NCBI GenBank assembly: GCA_964425485.1
Contig: CAYRML010000015.1
Location: 1 to 23,749 of the forward strand
Direction: 5' to 3'
Source of the DNA: CAYRML01 sp964425485
GTDB taxonomy: Bacteria; Bacillota; Dehalobacteriia; UBA4068
DNA: 23,749 bases
A model generated the notes under the pieces. That model searched no databases and was not told the DNA's origin. It saw nothing but the letters and a program-made list of their open reading frames with translations. The translations under genes were made by a program, and so were the position numbers. Positions 6,785-13,069 of this stretch are shown one piece after another; positions within the stretch are counted from its first letter, which is position 1, and each line of letters starts with the position of its first letter.

Positions 6785-8774
6785 ATGGAAAAAGAAAAAA
6801 AAGAAAATAATGTATTAACGCCCGCTAAGGAGAGTAATAATTCAGCTAATTTAAAAGACAAAAAGCCTTCAACCACCAAAAGGAAATCCGCAAAAAATGC
6901 CCAAAATAAGAGCAATAACACGGAAAGGAACCCCGGTTCCGCTCCTAGCACTGGTGCGGCTCAGACTAAAAAAAGACCGGTTGCTGGTGCTAATTACAAG
7001 GGCAATAGCCTCAGCGGGAAAAAGGCCGATCCGTCTCCGGAAAAAAATGCTGCCCCAAATAAGGTTACTAAATCGACTTCAGAAAAAAGCAAGCCTATAA
7101 AAAGTGCCGTGAAAGGCTCTGCCGGCAAAGAAAGCAAGCTAAAAGTCATCCCTATGGGTGGATTGGGGGAAATCGGCAAAAACATGACCCTGATCCAGTA
7201 TGAAGATGAAATCATTGTTATTGACGGCGGTGTTATGTTCCCGGAAGATGAGCTCTTGGGAATTGATTTGGTCATTCCTGATTACACTTATTTGCTGGAG
7301 AATAGAGAAAAGGTCAAAGCTGTACTTCTTACTCATGGTCATGAGGACCATATAGGTGGCATTCCTTATCTTTTAAAGGATATTAATGCGCCTGTNNNNN
7401 NNNNNACAAGGCAAATTGCAAGAGCATAAGCTCAAAGCTGATCTTAATGAAGTTAAAGCACGCCAAAAAATAAAAATTGGTGCCTTTACCATAGAATTTA
7501 TCCGTGTCTCGCATAGTATTCCGGATTCTTTGTCTATGGCAATCCACACACCTTTGGGTACAATCGTCTTTATCTGTGATTTCAAGTTGGACATGTCTCC
7601 CATAGATGGGCAGATGATAGATTTGGACAGTTTTTCCCGCTTGGGGGAAAAAGGCGTATTATTAATGCTTTCCGACAGCACCAATGTAGAGAAGAAAGGC
7701 TTTACGCCTTCGGAAAAAACAGTGGGAGAGGTCTTAGACAGGCTTTTTATTTCGGCAGAGGGGCGCATTATTCTGACGACTTTTGCCTCCAATATCCACC
7801 GAATCCAACAAGCTTTTTGGTCAGCCCAAAAATGCCGGCGCAAAGTGGCCGTTGTGGGGCGTGGTATGCAGAATGTGACCAGCATAGCTACGGAATTGGG
7901 TTATTTAAAAATACCGGCAAACACCTTGATAGAAATTGATGAGATCAATAAATATCGTGATAATGAGATATTGATTTTGACTACGGGCAGCCAAGGAGAG
8001 CCTTTATCCGGCCTCACCCGTATGTCCACCTGCGAGCATAGGCAGGTGCATATCGGCAAAGGTGATTTGGTTATCATGTCGGCGACGCCGATACCCGGCA
8101 ATGAGAGACTTGTGGCCCGCATCCTAGATAATTTATTTCGGTTGGGGGCAACGGTTGTTTATGAGAAAAGCGAAGGCATTCATGTTTCAGGCCATGCCAG
8201 CCAGGATGAGCTGAGTATCATGCTGAGTATCGTCAAACCGCGCTTTTTTATGCCTATGCATGGAGAATATAGGATGCTAGTCAAACATGCGCGTTTAGCC
8301 CAAAGTTTAGGTGTAGCCGCGGAAAACACTTTCGTTTTGGAAAATGGACGAGTGTTGGAGGTGGGGCGCCGCCATTGCCGCATCAATGGTTCCGTGCCGG
8401 CGGGACGAGTTTTTATCGACGGTTTAGGAATCGGCGATGTAGGCAACGTAGTTCTCAAAGAACGCAGGCTGCTTTCCCAAGGCGGTATTGTGGTTGTCAA
8501 TATGGTTTTAGACCAAAGAAGCGGCATTATGCTTTTTGGCCCGGAAATTTTTTCTCGTGGATTCATATTTGAAAAAGAATATGAGCATATTATTGATGAA
8601 GCAAGAGAAAAGGTAGTCAGTATTTATGCCGCCGAAAGAGCTGCCAAAGAAGCCTCCCAGGAGAAGATAGACTGTGGTGCTGTCAAATCCCAGATCTCCA
8701 GCATTCTTAGTCGTTGCTTTTTTAATAGTACGGGCCGTCGTCCTATAATTTTACCGATAATTACGGAGGTATAA
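6785..8774 (+). CDS. rnj: Ribonuclease J with long basic N-terminal tail (assembly gap inside)
   Basis: A metallo-beta-lactamase/beta-CASP ribonuclease for mRNA decay and rRNA processing, with 5'-exo and endo activity known in the family. Residues 1-117 are a Lys/Ser/Asn-rich, apparently disordered tail. The catalytic core starts at LKVIPMGGLGEIGKNM (119-134) and carries HGHEDHIGG (184-192). After the gap come FICDFKLD, SDSTNVEKKGFTPSE, HVSGHASQDEL and the C-terminal FMPMHGEYRML region. Ten N bases at 7396-7405 break the gene, and the two halves are in different frames if the Ns are counted literally. A true gap divisible by three restores one frame. Family alignment suggests about 30 missing nt (the segment after INAPV). 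The start has AAGGAGA at 6774-6780. Confidence 0.93.
7396..7405. other. Assembly gap (10 N) inside the RNase J gene
   Basis: Run of ten N in the beta-lactamase core, between NAPV and QGKLQEHKL. The flanking frames fit only if the true gap length is a multiple of three, so the run is a placeholder and not a measured length. No frameshift should be inferred. Confidence 0.95.
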
Positions 8775-8802
8775 ATTGCTGGCTGTGTGAGGAGGAATTA
8801 CC

Positions 8803-9558
8803 TTGCAGGGAAGCATATATCATAGTTTTTTGACCAATGAGGTCAATCCTGACAGTATACCAGAACCAGACGGCGATCAACCGTCGGGAGATGGTTCAGG
8901 GGATAAGACGGAGATCATAAATGATTTTGGTCAATTGCCTTTGCCTAAGATAGAGAGTAATATTCACGCAATTTCTATCATTGGCCAGGTAGAGGGCCAT
9001 TTGGTCATGCCTTCACAAAATAAGGCTACCAAATATGAGCATATCATTCCACAATTGATCGCGGTTGAACAATGTGATCAAATAGAAGGACTTTTGGTTG
9101 TATTGAATACCGTTGGCGGTGATGTGGAAGCTGGCCTGGCTTTGGCGGAGTTGATTGCTTCTGTCTCAAAACCAACAGTTTCTTTGGTTTTAGGCGGCGG
9201 TCATTCCATCGGCGTACCTATCGCTGTAGCGGCCAAGCATTCATTTATCGCGCCTACGGCCAGTATGACTATCCATCCTATTCGCCTGACAGGTATGGTT
9301 ATAGGCGTGCAGCAAAGCTTTGATTATCTGGAACGGATGCAGGACCGGGTTATTAGCTTCGTGACCGCTCATTCCCAGATATCGGCGAAAAAATTTCGTG
9401 ATTTGATGATGACCACAGGCGAGTTGGCTCGTGATGTTGGTACGCTTGTGGTGGGCAAGGATGCTGTTAAAATGGGGCTTATTGGTCATCTGGGAGGCTT
9501 GGGGGATGCTATGGCCTGCCTGAAAAAGGAAATAAAACGCTGTAAAGGGGAGAATTGA
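8803..9558 (+). CDS. tepA: ClpP-like serine protease, TepA/YmfB family
   Basis: A 251-residue member of the ClpP/crotonase-fold peptidases usually found between RNase J and ftsK in Bacillota (Bacillus TepA, reported as a translocation-enhancing protein). Visible features are the oxyanion region NTVGGDVEAGLALAELI (102-118), the nucleophile context GGGHSIGVP with Ser135, and TIHPI with His158. The first ~40 residues are acidic and variable. TTG 8803 is chosen as the start because AGGAGG (8790-8795) precedes it at proper spacing. It is followed 1 nt later by the YlzJ-like gene. The true substrate is unknown. Confidence 0.9.
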   Translation: MQGSIYHSFLTNEVNPDSIPEPDGDQPSGDGSGDKTEIINDFGQLPLPKIESNIHAISIIGQVEGHLVMPSQNKATKYEHIIPQLIAVEQCDQIEGLLVVLNTVGGDVEAGLALAELIASVSKPTVSLVLGGGHSIGVPIAVAAKHSFIAPTASMTIHPIRLTGMVIGVQQSFDYLERMQDRVISFVTAHSQISAKKFRDLMMTTGELARDVGTLVVGKDAVKMGLIGHLGGLGDAMACLKKEIKRCKGEN

Positions 9559-9559
9559 T

Positions 9560-9787
9560 ATGATCTGGAGTATTATCCCCGAAGAGATGATTTTTGACGG
9601 CGCAGAAAAATTAAGCAGGAATAATTATCAGATTATTAATTATAGGGGAAAAAAGGTGCTGGTTATGCTTATGCAAAATGGCGACGCCCAGATTGTCAGC
9701 CTCATAAGCAGTGATCCTTTGGATTTTATTGATCAAAGCTTTTCTCCCGGCAGTTGCATTAGCCTCGCCTGGAACAATAAAGAATAA
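9560..9787 (+). CDS. ylzJ: YlzJ-like small protein
   Basis: A 75-residue protein beginning MIWSIIPEEMIFDG, matching the YlzJ-like family, whose hallmark is the N-terminal (hydrophobic)-P-x-E-xIF pattern. It starts 1 nt after the tepA stop, the same adjacency as in Bacillus. Function is unknown. It is the last gene of the left housekeeping block; in the usual order ftsK would follow, but here a tungsten island lies in between. Confidence 0.82.
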   Translation: MIWSIIPEEMIFDGAEKLSRNNYQIINYRGKKVLVMLMQNGDAQIVSLISSDPLDFIDQSFSPGSCISLAWNNKE

Positions 9788-10060
9788 ATTGCCATATCAA
9801 ATATTCTTTCAGAATTACCACTTATATGGTATAATGTATTTGATATAACATCCTCTAATAACATCATTGATTAAAGATGATGTTATTATGAATTTTGGGG
9901 GATTTATGACTAAATTTTCCACAGAGGATACTGTAATTGATTATTATCTCAAGATTAGCTATCCTCATGGAGTTTATTGAAATTACTGGGATTTAAGTAA
10001 AAGTTCCTTAAAAACATGCCAGATGTATATATCTCCACTTTACAAGTGGAGATATATTAG
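9788..10060 (+). pseudogene. Probable remnant of an IS1595-type transposase N-terminus
   Basis: This stretch between ylzJ and the MoaD-like gene holds no intact gene. From ATG 9888, or ATG 9906 behind GGGGGA (9896-9901), a frame reads MTKFSTEDTVIDYYLKISYPHGVY and meets TGA at 9978-9980. The same frame then stays open as NYWDLSKSSLKTCQMYISPLYKW and on into the MoaD-like gene. The pattern of acidic start, xxxYLxKIRxPxGV, then a short Cys-containing region resembles the N-terminal zinc-ribbon part of IS1595 transposases, with cysteines lost. Upstream are a TATAAT at 9830-9835 and a 12-bp hairpin (9856-9867/9877-9888). The assignment is from memory of the family pattern and is uncertain. Confidence 0.3.
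10027..10057. promoter_or_regulatory. Perfect 14-bp inverted repeat, candidate operator
   Basis: ATATATCTCCACTT (10027-10040) and its exact complement (10044-10057) flank a TAC spacer. The palindrome overlaps the -35 and spacer of the promoter for the MoaD-like gene and lies upstream of the expected transcription start, so it should act as DNA and not as an RNA hairpin. No T tract follows. It is a good candidate site for a dimeric repressor, possibly metal-responsive. Confidence 0.6.
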
Positions 10061-10066
10061 TATAAT
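10039..10066 (+). promoter_or_regulatory. Probable promoter of the MoaD-like gene
   Basis: TTTACA (10039-10044), 16-nt spacer and perfect TATAAT (10061-10066), with start expected near 10073. The -35 box sits at the centre of the 14-bp inverted repeat. Confidence 0.55.
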
Positions 10067-10097
10067 AATAGTAGATCATATATTATGGAGGATCAGG

Positions 10098-10367
10098 ATG
10101 GCTATAAAAATAAAATTAAGGGAACCTTGGACACTACACACCTCAAGAATTAAAATGCCTATAGATAACAATGATTGTATATTTTATGATACGAATGGAA
10201 GATCCGTTAATGGTCAGGAAATTCTTGATGCTATTGGTATTGCCGGTAAAGAAGTTTGTTTTGTCAGAATCAACGAAGGAAAGAGATGTTTAAACAAAGT
10301 CTTTATGGCCAGCGAATTTAAAGATGGTGATTTTTTGGATATTTATCCTTTTTCCATTGCTGGTTAA
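10098..10367 (+). CDS. MoaD/ThiS-like ubiquitin-fold protein
   Basis: An 89-residue beta-grasp protein. The visible sulfur-carrier pattern is GKEVCFVRINEGKRCLNKVFM followed by the C-terminal KDGDFLDIYPFSIAG, which matches the (D)GDxVxIxPxxxGG ending of MoaD and ThiS. MoaD-like proteins donate sulfur to precursor Z in pterin cofactor synthesis, and divergent copies accompany tungsten oxidoreductases. The terminal dipeptide is Ala-Gly, not Gly-Gly. ATG 10098 is preferred because GGAGG (10086-10090) lies upstream. The in-frame extension to 10023 would translate the inverted repeat and promoter. It is 362 nt upstream of AOR but separated from it by the riboswitch promoter. Confidence 0.7.
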   Translation: MAIKIKLREPWTLHTSRIKMPIDNNDCIFYDTNGRSVNGQEILDAIGIAGKEVCFVRINEGKRCLNKVFMASEFKDGDFLDIYPFSIAG

Positions 10368-10425
10368 CGAATAAGCTTTTTCAAGGTAAACCATATTTAT
10401 TAAAAATAATTTATAAGAATTCCGC
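10368..10425. other. First part of the MoaD-AOR intergenic region
   Basis: The whole spacer runs 10368-10729. It contains no coding potential I can support; it holds the riboswitch promoter, aptamer and terminator (10426-10600) and an A/T-rich leader with a 9-bp inverted repeat (10651-10672). This first stretch shows nothing beyond A/T-rich sequence, and no clear terminator follows the MoaD-like gene. Confidence 0.6.
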
Positions 10426-10454
10426 TTGCATTTTGTATAAAAATATTGTATAAT
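10426..10454 (+). promoter_or_regulatory. Promoter of the AOR riboswitch transcript
   Basis: TTGCAT (10426-10431), exact 17-nt spacer, TATAAT (10449-10454). The same arrangement (TTGTAT-17-TATAAT) is conserved in front of the inverted copy at 19456-19484, which strengthens the call. Confidence 0.85.
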
Positions 10455-10476
10455 TTAATAAAATTATAAATATTCT

Positions 10477-10559
10477 GCTCCGAGACGCAAGGGACCACAG
10501 GTCACTGCGTCCGTAGGGTTAAGAGGGTAACTTCTTAGCCTGCCAATGTGCAAAGGAGC
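10477..10559 (+). ncRNA. Moco/Tuco-type riboswitch aptamer upstream of AOR (copy 1)
   Basis: An 83-nt fold. Closing helix GCTCC (10477-10481)/GGAGC (10555-10559). First arm GACGCA (10484-10489)/TGCGTC (10506-10511), with an inner GACC/GGTC hairpin. Second arm GTAGG (10513-10517)/CCTGC (10539-10543), continued by TAAGAGG (10520-10526)/CTTCTTA (10531-10537) and capped by a GUAA (GNRA) tetraloop. The inverted copy keeps the core identical and changes only the first arm, including one compensatory C-G to U-A pair. Its place before a tungsten enzyme gene, with an adjoining terminator, fits the molybdenum/tungsten-cofactor riboswitch class. I assign the class from context and architecture, not from a covariance-model match. 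Confidence 0.68.
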
Positions 10560-10600
10560 CCACTAGTAGAACTATGTTCTACTAGTGGGCTTTTGTTTTT
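10557..10600 (+). terminator. Terminator/expression platform of riboswitch copy 1
   Basis: A 15-bp perfect stem, AGCCCACTAGTAGAA (10557-10571) with its complement at 10577-10591, loop CTATG, tail TTTTGTTTTT. The first bases of the stem (AG of GGAGC) belong to the aptamer's closing helix, so aptamer closure and terminator formation compete. This suits transcriptional control of AOR. Confidence 0.9.
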
Positions 10601-10650
10601 AGAATAAAACACGTGGCGTTTAGTTCAAAACATATAAATGGGTTTTATTT

Positions 10651-10672
10651 ATATTAAAGGATTCTTTAATAT
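10651..10672. repeat. 9-bp inverted repeat in the AOR leader
   Basis: ATATTAAAG (10651-10659) and CTTTAATAT (10664-10672) around GATT, 58 nt before the AOR start and after the riboswitch terminator. It may be an operator or an RNA-stabilising hairpin. Confidence 0.5.
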
Positions 10673-10729
10673 ATTTTATGATATTTTTTATGGTGCAAGA
10701 TCAAAATAAATAAATGGGAGGTAGATTTC

Positions 10730-12604
10730 ATGTATGGTTATGCTGGGAAAATACTAAATGTTGACTTAACAAAAAAAGAAATCACTACAACGTCTCTTTC
10801 TGAAAAAATGGCAAAGGATTATTTAGGTGGGGCAGGTTTAGGTGCTATTTTATATGTTGAAGCATGTAAAGGCAAGGATATTGCATCTATCGAACCACTT
10901 TCTCCCGATAATCCTCTGATTTTTGCGACTGGTCCTTTGACTGGCAGTCCAATACCTGCTGCCAGCAGATTTTCTGTAGTTGGTCGTTCTCCTCTTACTA
11001 ACTATTGGGGAGAATCTAATGCTGGCGGTTTTTTCGGCAATGAACTGAAAAAAGCCGGTTATGACGCCATTATTATTACAGGCGCATCTGATGCTCCTGT
11101 ACGTTTAAGTATCAATGATGATAAAGTAGAAATTTTGCCTGCTGATGATTTATGGGGAAAAGATACCTATGAAGTACTGTCGGCCTTAAAACCGGAAGGC
11201 CGTACTATGAGTATAGGTGAAAATGGAGAACAACTAGCAACAACTGCCGCTATTGCAGCCAGTAGTCATAATTTCTTTGGACGCGCTGGTTTTGGTGCAT
11301 TGATGGGTTCCAAAAAACTTAAAGCTATTACGGCAAAGGGTACGACTTATAAATATGAAGGTGCAGACCCTGAAAAATTGAAGGAACTGAAAAAAGATTT
11401 GATGGCCAAACAAAAAGAACATGGCTTTATTGGCGCAATCTCTACAGTTGGTAGTATTTCCGGTGTTGAGGCAGGTAAGGATGCCGGTGATTTACCGACC
11501 AAAAACTGGCAATGGGGTAAATTTGATGGTGCCGATACTATTGGTGCAAATTACATGACAGAGCATTATACTGTAGGTAATGCTACTTGCTTTGGCTGCC
11601 CAGTTGCATGTAAGCGTGAAGTAGAAATTAAAGATGAAGGTATCTACGATGTTCCTAAGGGTGCAGGCCCTGAATACGAGACAGCCGCAGCCTTTGGCAG
11701 CATGGTTTTGGTGGACAAACAAGCCTGTATCATCAAATGTAATGAGCTTTGTAACCGGTATGGTATGGATACTATTACTACTGGTGCTATCATTGCTATG
11801 GCTATTGATTTATATGATAAAGGCATAATAACTGATGAAGATACAGATGGTTTAAAACTGGAATGGGGTAATCCAGAACTGATCGTTAAGCTCGTTGAAA
11901 TGATGGGTAAACGTGAAGGTTTCGGCGCAAAATTAAGTAAAGGTATGCGCCAATTTATTACTGATCTCGATCCGGCAGCTCAGGATTTTACTACCGATGT
12001 TAAAGGCCTTCCTGCTCCTTTCCATGATCCTCGCTTGGTATGGGCACTTGGTATTGAGTATGCAACAGGCAGTGTGGGTGCCAGTCATGTTCTTACCCCC
12101 ACCGTATTTTCTCAACTAGGTATCGTTAATATCCCTGAACTTATAGGCGAACAAACACCTCCTACGACTTCTGATGGTAAAGCGAAAGCAGCTAAATTAT
12201 GTCAAGACTTTGGTGCATTTGCCAATACTTCCGCATCCGTTTGCTGCTTTGGCGGTATACCTTATTCTGTTGCTGACGTGATTGATTCTGTTAATGCGGC
12301 CACCGGCTTTGATTATGATCAAGACAGTATGCTGGAAACAGGGGAGCGTATTTTTGCCCTAAAACGTTGTTTAAGCAATATTTGGGGAGTGGATGAAAAA
12401 GAAGATACTTTGCCCAAGCGCTTAAAAACTGCTGTTATTGGTGGTCCTAATGATGGTGTGGCACCGCCTATTGATGATATGGTTAAAGAATATTATGGTA
12501 TTCGCGGTCTAAAAAATAATGGTTGTCTCAAAAAGGAAATTTTGGAAAGATTAGAAATACCACAAAATGTTATTAACCAAGTAGAGGCATTACCAGAAAA
12601 ATAA
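10730..12604 (+). CDS. aor: Aldehyde:ferredoxin oxidoreductase family tungsten enzyme
   Basis: A 624-residue enzyme of the AOR family, which uses a tungsten bis-pyranopterin and one [4Fe-4S] cluster to interconvert aldehydes and carboxylates with ferredoxin. It begins with MYGYAGKILNVDL, followed by GPLTGSPIPAASRFSVVGRSP (68-88) and NYWGESNAGGFFGNELKKAG (91-110), both pterin-binding landmarks. Cluster ligands are Cys287, Cys290 and Cys294 in CFGCPVAC. The fourth is probably one of the adjacent Cys505/Cys506; Cys491 also lies nearby. GAGPEYETAAAFGS (311-324) is also typical. ATG 10730 has a GGGAGG ribosome site (10715-10720). It sits alone behind the riboswitch and is followed by a terminator. 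No dedicated ferredoxin-like subunit gene is adjacent. The subfamily and substrate cannot be set from sequence. Confidence 0.94.
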   Translation: MYGYAGKILNVDLTKKEITTTSLSEKMAKDYLGGAGLGAILYVEACKGKDIASIEPLSPDNPLIFATGPLTGSPIPAASRFSVVGRSPLTNYWGESNAGGFFGNELKKAGYDAIIITGASDAPVRLSINDDKVEILPADDLWGKDTYEVLSALKPEGRTMSIGENGEQLATTAAIAASSHNFFGRAGFGALMGSKKLKAITAKGTTYKYEGADPEKLKELKKDLMAKQKEHGFIGAISTVGSISGVEAGKDAGDLPTKNWQWGKFDGADTIGANYMTEHYTVGNATCFGCPVACKREVEIKDEGIYDVPKGAGPEYETAAAFGSMVLVDKQACIIKCNELCNRYGMDTITTGAIIAMAIDLYDKGIITDEDTDGLKLEWGNPELIVKLVEMMGKREGFGAKLSKGMRQFITDLDPAAQDFTTDVKGLPAPFHDPRLVWALGIEYATGSVGASHVLTPTVFSQLGIVNIPELIGEQTPPTTSDGKAKAAKLCQDFGAFANTSASVCCFGGIPYSVADVIDSVNAATGFDYDQDSMLETGERIFALKRCLSNIWGVDEKEDTLPKRLKTAVIGGPNDGVAPPIDDMVKEYYGIRGLKNNGCLKKEILERLEIPQNVINQVEALPEK

Positions 12605-12781
12605 TATGATCGTAGTATGTAATGAATGCTCAATGAACATCACGAATAACCAGGAAAAACTGTACACAATAAGAGGATTTTAGAATTTTAAGCTTCGAAC
12701 TGTACCTGACTAAATCAGTCAAGTATAGAATGAATTCTCTTTCGTTACCGCAGAGTTAAACATATGTAGATATATCAACTC

Positions 12782-12831
12782 GAGCTTGTTCAGAATTATC
12801 ATAATTGATATTCTGAACAAGCTCTCTTTTT
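12782..12831 (+). terminator. Intrinsic terminator after AOR
   Basis: A 15-bp perfect stem, GAGCTTGTTCAGAAT (12782-12796) with its complement at 12810-12824 and a 13-nt loop, followed by TCTTTTTC. It ends the AOR transcript. Confidence 0.88.
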
Positions 12832-12840
12832 CATATGCCT

Positions 12841-12868
12841 ATGTAAAGATATGTAAAGATTCTATAAT
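12841..12868 (+). promoter_or_regulatory. Tandem 10-bp repeats next to a -10 box
   Basis: ATGTAAAGAT twice in a row (12841-12860), directly followed 2 nt later by TATAAT (12863-12868). There is no good -35 box at normal spacing. Direct repeats one helical turn apart in this place resemble activator sites. It could serve tupA with a long leader. Confidence 0.35.
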
Positions 12869-12946
12869 AGTATTGTCGTAATTATGAAAAATAATAACCC
12901 AAATGAGGTACATAAATTTATATTTTAGTTTAATTTTATACACTAT

Positions 12947-12975
12947 TTGTGCATTTATTATTTTTAAAGTAGAAT
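12947..12975 (+). promoter_or_regulatory. Probable promoter of the tup/moe operon
   Basis: TTGTGC (12947-12952), 17-nt spacer, TAGAAT (12970-12975), with the start expected near 12982. The perfect palindrome ATTTCCGGAAAT (12992-13003) lies just inside the transcribed region, where a repressor would block elongation or promoter escape. Confidence 0.45.
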
Positions 12976-12991
12976 AATAGTAAAAAATGAT

Positions 12992-13003
12992 ATTTCCGGA
13001 AAT
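12992..13003. promoter_or_regulatory. Palindrome ATTTCCGGAAAT, candidate operator for tupA
   Basis: A perfect 12-bp palindrome in an otherwise A/T-rich leader, about 10 nt past the predicted start site. A second palindrome, AGATATTATATCT (13041-13053), touches the tupA ribosome site AGGAGGG (13054-13060). Confidence 0.4.
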
Positions 13004-13069
13004 TACAATTATTAATGATATGATATTATTAAGATGATATAGATATTATATCTAGGAGGGGTTAATGTT

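Larger units (their letters stand above)
12605..13069. other. AOR-tupA intergenic region
   Basis: 465 nt without a convincing gene. A 25-codon frame (12606-12683) begins 2 nt after the AOR stop and reads MIVVCNECSMNITNNQ..., a CxxC-containing peptide with no ribosome site. Then come the AOR terminator (12782-12831), a perfect 10-bp tandem repeat (12841-12860) abutting a TATAAT (12863-12868), a further promoter (12947-12975), and palindromes at 12992-13003 and 13041-13053. Confidence 0.6.

Noticed and set aside
7373..7885. Apparent frameshift and split RNase J genes
   Set aside because: The frame change coincides with the N run; motifs continue across it, so it reflects an unknown gap length.
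10020..10060. The 14-bp palindrome as a transcription terminator
   Set aside because: No T tract follows on either side, and a good promoter overlaps it.
10023..10097. Longer N-terminus for the MoaD-like protein
   Set aside because: It would translate the 14-bp palindrome and promoter, and a strong GGAGG supports the internal ATG at 10098.
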